Below are positions 1-6,346 of a DNA stretch of 20,383 nucleotides, in pieces. The stretch is from Betaproteobacteria bacterium UBA2592 (GTDB lineage Bacteria; Pseudomonadota; Gammaproteobacteria; Burkholderiales; Rhodocyclaceae). The notes beneath the pieces were generated by a model. It saw only the letters and a program-made list of their open reading frames with translations. It was not told the origin of the DNA and did not search any database. A program made the translations under genes and the position numbers. The stretch spans positions 1 to 20,383 of the forward strand of contig DDKS01000017.1 of the NCBI GenBank assembly GCA_002340095.1, written 5' to 3'. Each line of letters begins with the position of its first letter. Positions within the stretch are counted from its first letter, which is position 1.

Positions 1-4
1 CCGC

Positions 5-37
5 ATTCTACAGCAATGGAACAAGGTGTCAACACCT
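5..37 (-). promoter_or_regulatory. Leftward sigma70 promoter with palindromic operator over the -35
   Basis: Read on the minus strand, TTGACA (27-32) is a perfect -35 box and TAGAAT (5-10) matches five of six -10 bases, with a 16-base spacer. Transcription would leave the window to the left, so an unseen gene probably lies there in divergent orientation. The -35 box sits inside an inverted repeat with arms AGGTGT (24-29) and ACACCT (32-37) around a 2-base centre, which is where a repressor would block polymerase. The boxes and the repeat are seen directly. Use as a promoter and the identity of any regulator are inference. Confidence 0.55.
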
Positions 38-107
38 ATTGCAAAGTTTATGGGAATTCAGTTTGCCCCGTGCCCATGGTCCCGGGAACTGGGACCGAGG
101 GTTGGAG

Positions 108-116
108 TGGCATAAT
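108..116 (+). promoter_or_regulatory. Extended -10 promoter for the cyclase cluster
   Basis: TGG followed by CATAAT (111-116) is an extended -10 element with five of six consensus bases and no good -35 box. It would start RNA near 123, giving a leader of about 17 bases before the cyclase ATG at 140. An inverted repeat with arms GGTCCC (78-83) and GGGACC (91-96) lies just upstream and could be an operator. Moderate support only. Confidence 0.4.
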
Positions 117-139
117 CATTTTCCGTCACGCCCGGAGTT

Positions 140-1975
140 ATGGCCTTGATCAAACTGGATGCCCGCAATCTCCTGCTCATGCTGCAGGGCCTGGCAATGG
201 CCTGGCTGGCGGCCCTGCATTACTGGCAACCTTGGCAAGGCCTGGACTCCCGGCTGGGGGATATTTTCTTGCGCCAGGAAGCCCGATCCCGGATCCCCCC
301 GCCCGAGATTGTCCTGATCGACATCGACCAGAACAGCCTGGACGATCCGGAGATGCTGGACCTGGCCGGCAACTGGCCCTGGCCCCGGGCCATTCACGGG
401 GAGTTGCTGCATTTTCTGGCCAGACAAGGCCCACGGGCGGTGATCTTCGACCTGATTTTCAGTGAGCCGGATCGTTTCCGCCCTGAAAGCGACCGGGTGT
501 TCGAGGAGGCCCTGCGCCGCCACCCGGCCTATCTGCCCCTGGTGGTCACCGAGGGGGAGCCTTCCCGCCTGGCGCAGTTGCCACCGATCCTGGGGGCCCG
601 GGCCACGGACGAGGCCAACCCCAATGCCGGGCTTCCCCTGCTGGCTCCCAAGGCCCTGTCGCCGGAAGTGTGGCGCACCGGACTGATCAACTTCCTGCAG
701 GACGAAGATGGTGTCGGCCGCCGCTACTGGCTCCACTTTCCCCACGAAGGCTGGGTACTGCCGAGCATGCCCGCCCGGGTCGCCCGTGAAACGGGGGTGG
801 CCGTGCCGGAGGGTGCCGATCTGCACCTGCACTTTTATGGCGCCCCTTTCACGCGCATCTCCTACAGCCGGATTTTCCTCGAAAGCCTCAAGCAGTCTCC
901 CCGGGATCTGCCGGATCTGCGTGACCGGATCGTAATCATCGGGGCGGCCGCCCCCGGCCTGCACGATCTGCGGCCCACCCCCCTGTCCGCCACGACCCCG
1001 GGCCCCGCCATCCTCGCCACCGCCCTGGCCAATCTGATGCACGGCGATTACCTGCGGCCAGTGTCCCCCCTGGCGAGCCTGGGGCTGGGCCTGTTGCTAA
1101 TCCTTGGCTTGAGTCGGGCCACTTACCTGCAGGTGAGCCCCCTGCGCCAGGGCGGCTGGCTGCTGCTCGCCACCCTGGCCAGCCTTTACCTCGCCTGGAT
1201 CCTGCTCGGACAGAATCTGCTCTGGCAGCCTTTCTCCACCTTGTTGAGCGCCTGGCTGTTCTTTGCCCTGTGTGCCCTGGGCGCCTATGTGCGGGAACGC
1301 CTGCAACGGGAACATACCGTCCGCATGTTCGGGCGCTTTCTCGACCCCCGGGTGGTAGAGGCCGTGACGGAAGGCGGGGTGCTGGCAACCGCCCAGGAGG
1401 GCAGCAGCCGGGACATCACCGTGCTGTTCTCGGACATCCGCGGCTTCACCACGCTTTCGGAAACCCGCCCGCCGGAAGAAATCGTGCGCCTCCTGAACCG
1501 CTACTTCGACACCCAGGTGGAGGCCATCTTCCAGGAGGGGGGCACCCTCGACAAGTTCATCGGGGATGCCATCATGGCCTTCTGGGGCGCCCCTATGGCA
1601 TCAGCCACTCACGCGGCCCAGGCCGTGCGGGCCGCGCTCGGGATGCAGGAGCGGCTGGAGCGCTTCAAGCATGAGCTTGGGGAAGCAGGAACCCACTTCG
1701 ATATCGGCATCGGCATCCACACCGGTCCGGCCGTGGTGGGTTTTCTCGGCTCATCCCAGCGACTGGACTACACGGCCATCGGAGATACGGTTAATCTTGC
1801 CAGTCGCATCGAAGGCCTGACCAAAGGAGTTGCCCGCATCCTGGTCTCCGAAGCCACCCGGGATGCCTGCATGGCCCAGGCGCCAGGCGAATTCATCTTC
1901 ATCGACCATGGCGAAGCCAAGGTCAAGGGGCGGGAACGCCCTGTCCGCTTATTTGAACCGAGGAGCACTCCATGA
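140..1975 (+). CDS. CHASE2-domain membrane adenylate cyclase (class III)
   Basis: This is a 611-residue membrane sensor predicted to make cyclic AMP from ATP. A membrane segment near residues 10-28 is followed by an extracytoplasmic CHASE2 sensor region (about 30-300), three close membrane helices (about 311-330, 338-357 and 364-382) and a C-terminal class III cyclase domain (about 425-600). Both metal-binding aspartates are present (D432 in FSDIRGF and D476 in FIGDAIMAFWG). K472 and D543 are the adenine-selecting pair, and N552 and R556 are the transition-state residues, so an active adenylate rather than guanylate cyclase is expected. GGAG lies only two bases before the chosen ATG, which is unusually close. 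The stop overlaps the next start (ATGA), implying coupling to the SH3 gene. The stimulus sensed by CHASE2 cannot be read from the sequence. Confidence 0.9.
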   Translation: MALIKLDARNLLLMLQGLAMAWLAALHYWQPWQGLDSRLGDIFLRQEARSRIPPPEIVLIDIDQNSLDDPEMLDLAGNWPWPRAIHGELLHFLARQGPRAVIFDLIFSEPDRFRPESDRVFEEALRRHPAYLPLVVTEGEPSRLAQLPPILGARATDEANPNAGLPLLAPKALSPEVWRTGLINFLQDEDGVGRRYWLHFPHEGWVLPSMPARVARETGVAVPEGADLHLHFYGAPFTRISYSRIFLESLKQSPRDLPDLRDRIVIIGAAAPGLHDLRPTPLSATTPGPAILATALANLMHGDYLRPVSPLASLGLGLLLILGLSRATYLQVSPLRQGGWLLLATLASLYLAWILLGQNLLWQPFSTLLSAWLFFALCALGAYVRERLQREHTVRMFGRFLDPRVVEAVTEGGVLATAQEGSSRDITVLFSDIRGFTTLSETRPPEEIVRLLNRYFDTQVEAIFQEGGTLDKFIGDAIMAFWGAPMASATHAAQAVRAALGMQERLERFKHELGEAGTHFDIGIGIHTGPAVVGFLGSSQRLDYTAIGDTVNLASRIEGLTKGVARILVSEATRDACMAQAPGEFIFIDHGEAKVKGRERPVRLFEPRSTP

Positions 1976-2487
1976 AAACCTCCCGCCTCATCCCCCTGCT
2001 GCTGGCCGCCGGCCTCAGCACCGCCGCCTGGGCGGAAAACGCGACCCTGACCCGAGCCTCGGACCTGAAGGCAAAACCCTTCACCGATGCTGCCACCGTC
2101 ACCAGCCTGCCGGAACAGAGCCGGGTCACGGTCATCGGCAATGATGGCGGCTGGACCCAGGTGCGCACCAGCAACGGCCAGAGCGGCTGGGTCCGGCTGC
2201 TGAACGTGCGTCCGGACAAGCAGGGCGACTCGGGCGCCGGCATTGCCCAGAGCCTGGGCACCCTGGGCAATGTGGCCCGCACCGGCAGCACCGGCCATAC
2301 GGCCACCACGGGCGCCAAGGGGATCAGTAAGGACGACCTGGCCCAGGCTGCCCCGAACTTCCAGGAGGTCAAGCGCATGGACCAGTACCGGGCCTCCGGC
2401 AAGGATGCGGAGCGCTACGCCAAGGAAAACCGCCTGAAGTCCCAGGAAATCAGCTACCTGGATGCCACCGACGGACAACGGAACTGA
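1972..2487 (+). CDS. Secreted SH3-domain protein
   Basis: This is a 171-residue exported protein. Residues 1-21 form a signal peptide with a clear AWA cleavage site before ENA. Residues about 23-85 form a bacterial SH3 (SH3b) domain, recognisable by the closing pattern GGWTQVRTSNGQSGWV. The rest has a small Gly/Thr/Ala-rich linker and a charged, probably helical tail (about 115-171) containing FQEVKRMDQYRASG. SH3b domains in the periplasm commonly bind peptidoglycan or peptides, but the target here is unknown. GAGGAG (1961-1966) precedes the start, which overlaps the cyclase stop. The M48 lipoprotein gene starts 10 bases after its stop, so the three probably share one transcript with an envelope-related role. 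Confidence 0.82.
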   Translation: MKTSRLIPLLLAAGLSTAAWAENATLTRASDLKAKPFTDAATVTSLPEQSRVTVIGNDGGWTQVRTSNGQSGWVRLLNVRPDKQGDSGAGIAQSLGTLGNVARTGSTGHTATTGAKGISKDDLAQAAPNFQEVKRMDQYRASGKDAERYAKENRLKSQEISYLDATDGQRN

Positions 2488-2497
2488 GGAGCCGGTC

Positions 2498-3366
2498 ATG
2501 AAACACACCCGCACTTTCCGCCCCCTCGCCATCGCCCTGACCCTGGCCGCCGCCACCGGGCTTTCGGGCTGCAGGACCCTGGACCTCAACGCCGCCCTGG
2601 AACACGGCGGCAATCTGGCACGCACCTTCAACCAGACCGTCACGCCCCAGGAAGAGGCCCGCATGGGCGAGGAATCCGCTGCCCTGTTGCTGGGCGCCGC
2701 CCCGCTGGTGCAGAACCCCGGGCTGCAACGCTACGTCAATCAGGTAGGGCAATGGATCGCGCTGCAGACCGGCAGGCATGACGTGCAGTGGCGCTTCGGC
2801 GTCCTGGAAACGGAGAACATCAACGCCTTTGCCGCCCCCGCCGGTTATGTCTTTGTCACCAAGGGCCTGCTGCAACGCCTGCAGAACGAATCCGAGCTGG
2901 CTGGAGTGCTGGCCCATGAAATCAGCCACGTGATCATGGGGCATTACGTCCAGACCATGATCAAGAAGGACCGCGCCGCCGCCCTCGGCGGCCTGGCCAA
3001 TACCTTGGCCCAGAGCCAGGGCAAGGGGGAACTGGCGGCCCTGGTCAATCTGACCCGGGGGTCTACAGCTCCGGCCTCGACAAGGATGACGAGTATCAGG
3101 CCGACCGCATGGGCGTGGTGCTGGCCACCCGGGCTGGCTACGACCCCTTCGGCCTGCCCCGTGTGCTGCAGATGTATGCGGCCAACGCCGGCCAGGCCGG
3201 CTTCGATCTGCTGTTCTCCACCCACCCCGGGGCGGATGAGCGGCTGGCGCGGCTGGCCACCACCATGGGCGACCGTTTCGATGCCCTGGAAGCCAGAAGC
3301 ATCAAGAACACCGCCGCCTTCAGCCGCCAGATCGCCTCCCTGAGTCCGGCGCCCAAGCGGCGCTGA
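2498..3366 (+). pseudogene. M48 metallopeptidase lipoprotein, broken by a one-base frameshift
   Basis: This is a LoiP/YggG-like M48 zinc protease lipoprotein. The signal peptide ends in the lipobox LSGC (C25), and residue 26 is Arg rather than Asp, favouring the outer membrane. The zinc motif HEISH is at H140, E141 and H144. The frame leaves the family sequence at a five-G run (3057-3061). The downstream part continues in the -1 frame with VYSSGLDKDDEYQADRMG, which holds the third zinc ligand (Glu codon 3091-3093) and the ExxxD pattern, and ends at 3366. One added G gives a continuous 289-residue protein. As written, the first frame runs on to 3343 with 93 foreign residues and lacks the third ligand. 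GAGGAG (2486-2491) supports the ATG at 2498. A sequencing or assembly error in the G run is as likely as a real mutation. Confidence 0.85.
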
Positions 3367-3371
3367 ACCCC

Positions 3372-3405
3372 GACCCCGCCCGTTCCGCCAGAAGCGGCCG
3401 GGGTC
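3372..3405. terminator. Stem-loop between convergent M48 gene and uvrD
   Basis: GACCCCG (3372-3378) pairs with CGGGGTC (3399-3405), and an inner CCGC/GCGG pair (3385-3388 with 3394-3397) extends the structure. It fills the short gap between two converging genes, the usual place for a bidirectional terminator. Neither side has a T tract, so intrinsic termination is uncertain. Confidence 0.35.
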
Positions 3406-3424
3406 CGCCCCTGGCCCTCCGGCC

Positions 3425-5578
3425 TCAGGCGGGATCGAGCCTGGCGTATTCCAGCGACAGCCATTTCATGCCGGCGCTGCCAAAGTTCACCTGCACTTTG
3501 GCATCGTTGCCCCCGCCTTCCGCATCGACGATGACGCCGAAGCCGAATTTGGCATGGCGCACATTCATGCCGACCCGCAGGCCACCAGGCAATTCCCCTG
3601 TCGAACCGGAAGGCAGAGCAGCAGCCACCTCTCCCCCCCGGCTGCTCCAGACCGGCGCTACCGGCCGGGCCCGGGTGAGGAGCCGGAGCAGTTCCTGGGG
3701 AATCTCCTCGAGGAAGACCGAAGGCGCGCAGTAGCGGGTCTGGCCATGCAGCATGCGGCTCTGGGCATGGCAGAGGTAGAGCCGCTTCCGGGCCCGGGTG
3801 ATCGCCACGTACATCAGGCGGCGTTCCTCCTCCAGGCCGTTTCGGTCCTGGGCAGCGTTTTCGTGGGGAAACAGCCCCTGTTCCAGGCCGGTGATGAACA
3901 CCACATCGAACTCCAGCCCCTTGGCCGCATGGACGGTCATCAATTGCACCGCATCCTGGCCTTCGCCAGCTTGGTGCTCGCCCGATTCAAGGGAGGCGTG
4001 GGAAAGGAAGGACAGCAGGGCGCCGGCCTCCCCCACGGCCCCTTCGTCATCCACGAAGGTGGCGGCGGCATTGATCAGTTCGTCCAGGTTCTCCAGCCGC
4101 TCCTGGCCTTCCTTGTCGTTCCGGTAGAACTCGGCCAGGCCGCTCTTTTCCAGCACATGCGCCACCATCTCCGGCAGCCGCAGGCCTTCGGTTTCCTGAC
4201 GCAGTTCTTCGATCAGGCGGATGAAGCCCCCCACGACGGCCCCCGCCTTGCCGGTCAAGGAAGCCGCCGCGTTGTAGAGGCTGGAGTTCATCTGGTGGGC
4301 CGTGGCCTGAAGGTTTTCCAGGCTGCGGGCGCCGATGCCCCGGGTGGGGAAATTCACCACCCGTAAAAAGGCCGTGTCATCGTCCGGATTGGCCAGCAGG
4401 CGCAGGTAGGCGAGCGCGTGCTTGATTTCCTGACGCTCGAAGAAGCGCAGCCCCCCATAGACCCGGTAGGGAACGGCGCGGGTGAACAGCTCATGCTCGA
4501 GCACCCGGGACTGGGCGTTGGAACGATAAAGCAGCGCAATCTGGGTACGGCTGAACCCTTCCTCCACCAGGGCCCGGATCTCGTCCACCACGAAGCGGGC
4601 CTCGTCCAGATCGGTAAAGCCCTCGAACACCCGGATCGGCTCACCGTTGCCCGCATCGGTCCACAGGTTCTTGCCCAGCCGCTCCCGGTTGTGCTTGATC
4701 AGGGCGTTGGCGGCATCGAGGATGTTGCCGTGGGAGCGGTAGTTTTGTTCCAGGCGGATCACGTGGGGGCCGGCAAAGTCCCGTTCGAACTCGCGCATAT
4801 TCCCCACCTCCGCCCCCCGGAAGGCGTAGATGCTCTGGTCGTCGTCCCCCACGGCAAAAACCGCGGCGCCGCCGCCTGCCAGGAGCTTCAGCCAGGCGTA
4901 CTGAAGCTTGTTGGTATCCTGGAACTCGTCCACCAGAATGTGGCGAAAACGCTCCTGGTAGTGGCGGCGCAGGGGCTCGTTGCGGCTCAAAAGCTCGTAG
5001 CAGCGCAGCAGCAGCTCGGCGAAATCCACCACCCCTTCCCGCTGGCACTGGGCCTCGTATTCACTGTAAAGCTCCACCTTCTTGCGGGTGTGGGGGTCGT
5101 AGGCCTCCGCCTGCCCGGCGCGGATGCCCTGCTCCTTGTGGGCATTGATGAAATGCATCAGCTCCCGGGGCGGATATTTCTCGTCATCCACGCCGAGATT
5201 CTTCATCAACCGCTTGATGGCCCCCAGTTGATCCGCGGAATCGAGAATCTGAAAGGTCTGGGGCAGGCCCGCATCCCGGTGATGGGCGCGCAACATGCGG
5301 TTGCACAGGCCGTGGAAGGTGCCGATCCACAGGCCCCGGGGATGGATGGGCACCAGGGCGGAGAGCCGGGTCAGCATTTCCTTCGCCGCCTTGTTGGTGA
5401 AGGTGACGGCCAGCACCCCGTGGGGGCTGACCTGGCCCGTGGACACCAGCCAGGCAATGCGGGTGGTGAGCACCCGGGTCTTGCCGCTGCCTGCCCCCGC
5501 CAGGATCAGGCCATGCACTGGCGGCAAGGTCACCGCCTGGAGTTGAGGGGGGTTGAGATGGGCTAGCAGGTCGGACAT
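3425..5578 (-). CDS. uvrD: DNA helicase II (UvrD/PcrA-type, SF1A)
   Basis: This 717-residue ATP-dependent 3'-5' helicase acts in nucleotide excision repair and methyl-directed mismatch repair; E. coli UvrD has 720 residues. All SF1 motifs are present in order: Walker A GAGSGKT (28-34), TFTNKAAKEM, Walker B with DEFQDTN, GDDDQSIYAFRGA, LEQNYRS, TVHAAKGLEFDVVFITGLE and MYVAITRARKRLYL. A short basic Tudor-like C-terminal domain follows (KFGFGVIVDAEGGG). The start MSDLLAHLNPPQ fits the family but has no Shine-Dalgarno. An in-frame ATG at 5629 adds 17 hydrophobic residues and has AGGAAGG (5635-5641) five bases upstream, so the true start may be there. The gene stands alone and converges on the M48 gene. 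Identity is certain; only the start is open. Confidence 0.97.
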   Translation of the reverse strand: MSDLLAHLNPPQLQAVTLPPVHGLILAGAGSGKTRVLTTRIAWLVSTGQVSPHGVLAVTFTNKAAKEMLTRLSALVPIHPRGLWIGTFHGLCNRMLRAHHRDAGLPQTFQILDSADQLGAIKRLMKNLGVDDEKYPPRELMHFINAHKEQGIRAGQAEAYDPHTRKKVELYSEYEAQCQREGVVDFAELLLRCYELLSRNEPLRRHYQERFRHILVDEFQDTNKLQYAWLKLLAGGGAAVFAVGDDDQSIYAFRGAEVGNMREFERDFAGPHVIRLEQNYRSHGNILDAANALIKHNRERLGKNLWTDAGNGEPIRVFEGFTDLDEARFVVDEIRALVEEGFSRTQIALLYRSNAQSRVLEHELFTRAVPYRVYGGLRFFERQEIKHALAYLRLLANPDDDTAFLRVVNFPTRGIGARSLENLQATAHQMNSSLYNAAASLTGKAGAVVGGFIRLIEELRQETEGLRLPEMVAHVLEKSGLAEFYRNDKEGQERLENLDELINAAATFVDDEGAVGEAGALLSFLSHASLESGEHQAGEGQDAVQLMTVHAAKGLEFDVVFITGLEQGLFPHENAAQDRNGLEEERRLMYVAITRARKRLYLCHAQSRMLHGQTRYCAPSVFLEEIPQELLRLLTRARPVAPVWSSRGGEVAAALPSGSTGELPGGLRVGMNVRHAKFGFGVIVDAEGGGNDAKVQVNFGSAGMKWLSLEYARLDPA

Positions 5579-5653
5579 GTGGAAAACCCGGATGGCAAAG
5601 CAGAAAAGGAAATCTAGAATTCGCGCCATTGTAGCCTTCCTGGTCCGGCGTTG

Positions 5654-5674
5654 TTTTTGTGCAACGCACAAAAA
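5654..5674. promoter_or_regulatory. Perfect 9-bp-arm inverted repeat in the uvrD/119-residue-gene gap
   Basis: The arms TTTTTGTGC (5654-5662) and GCACAAAAA (5666-5674) are perfect reverse complements around the three bases aac. The repeat lies 27 bases upstream of the proposed rightward promoter, and on the other strand 12 bases upstream of the Shine-Dalgarno at the longer uvrD start. Such a compact AT-flanked palindrome suits a dimeric regulator better than a terminator. It does not match the CTGT-N8-ACAG LexA pattern. The regulator is unknown. Confidence 0.5.
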
Positions 5675-5700
5675 TATTGAACCCGGAAAGGTAAAACGAC

Positions 5701-5730
5701 TCGAAACAGGCAGCAAACCTGGAATACAAT
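5701..5730 (+). promoter_or_regulatory. Putative sigma70 promoter for the 119-residue gene
   Basis: TCGAAA (5701-5706) and TACAAT (5725-5730) are spaced by 18 bases, matching four and five of six consensus positions. RNA would start near 5737, about 85 bases before the ATG at 5822. It is the best candidate in this 243-base gap. Support is moderate. Confidence 0.38.
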
Positions 5731-5821
5731 TCATACTGCGATGCAGCAAAATCTGTTCACAAGAGAGAGGATGCCGAATCGCGCCGGTTGAAGAAGCCGG
5801 AACCCTGAAAGGAGAAACACC

Positions 5822-6181
5822 ATGAAAGCCCCGAAAATCCTGCCCTGGATCGCCAAGAAGGCCGGCATCAGCGAAGCCCTGGCCCTGAAGCTCTGGCGCC
5901 GTGCCGCCGGTGAAGCCGAAGCCCTGACCGGCAAGGCCGAAGGCTCCGAATACTGGGGCCTGGCCGTGGAGCGCTTCCTGGACCTGGCTGCGGAAGAGGC
6001 CACCCTCCCGGAGGCCAGTCCCGACAACATCATCCCCGCCCCCCGGGTGGACTGGATGTGGCGCCACCAGAGCCGCATGTCCCTGCTATCCCTGATGGCC
6101 GCCCAGAATGCCTATCGCTTCTGGCAACACACCTGGCAGAACCTCTACCTGCCCAAAGCCATGCAGAACCGCGCCGCCTGA
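5822..6181 (+). CDS. Uncharacterised 119-residue soluble protein
   Basis: I do not recognise a named family. The protein has no signal peptide or clear membrane helix. Its N-terminal half is helical and charged (WIAKKAGISEALALKLWRRAA, residues about 9-29) and contains SEYWGLAVERFLDL (about 42-55). The C-terminal third is rich in aromatic residues and methionine (WMWRHQSRMSLLSLMA, then NAYRFWQHTWQNLY, about 95-108). AGGAG lies eight bases before the ATG, the gene has its own likely promoter, and it ends in a strong terminator, so it is probably a single, possibly well-expressed gene. An amphipathic surface-binding helix, as in phasins, is one guess from the C-terminal pattern and cannot be shown here. 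Base composition matches the neighbours, with no sign of transfer. Confidence 0.82.
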   Translation: MKAPKILPWIAKKAGISEALALKLWRRAAGEAEALTGKAEGSEYWGLAVERFLDLAAEEATLPEASPDNIIPAPRVDWMWRHQSRMSLLSLMAAQNAYRFWQHTWQNLYLPKAMQNRAA

Positions 6182-6205
6182 AGCCGCGCCGGTATGCCCC
6201 CAGCA

Positions 6206-6239
6206 GCGCCGCCCCCGCACCGGGGCGGCGCTTTTGTTT
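6206..6239 (+). terminator. Rho-independent terminator after the 119-residue gene
   Basis: GCGCCGCCCC (6206-6215) pairs perfectly over 10 bp with GGGGCGGCGC (6222-6231) around a six-base loop, followed at once by TTTTGTTT (6232-6239). This is the clearest intrinsic terminator in the window. It separates the 119-residue gene from leuS. Confidence 0.92.
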
Positions 6240-6282
6240 GCGCCCTGGACAAGACCGCCGGCTGCGGGAAAGTCCTCGCAGG

Positions 6283-6288
6283 TATAAT
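6283..6288 (+). promoter_or_regulatory. -10 box of the leuS-lptE-holA promoter
   Basis: A perfect TATAAT lies between the upstream terminator and leuS. I see no -35 box at 15-19 bases, so activity may need other contacts. RNA would start near 6295, giving a leader of about 52 bases. No T-box or leader peptide rich in leucine codons is visible. Confidence 0.5.
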
Positions 6289-6346
6289 CCCTCCCTTTGG
6301 CATGTTTGCCACCCACCCGAACAGCGCATCACCGGAAATCCCCGCC

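Noticed and set aside
5553..5825. 90-residue basic plus-strand frame across the uvrD start
   Set aside because: It begins antisense to uvrD, runs through the inverted repeat and proposed promoter, and has no ribosome site of note.
6240..6346. T-box or leucine leader attenuator before leuS
   Set aside because: No specifier-loop structure, no leucine codon run and no second terminator between the promoter and leuS.
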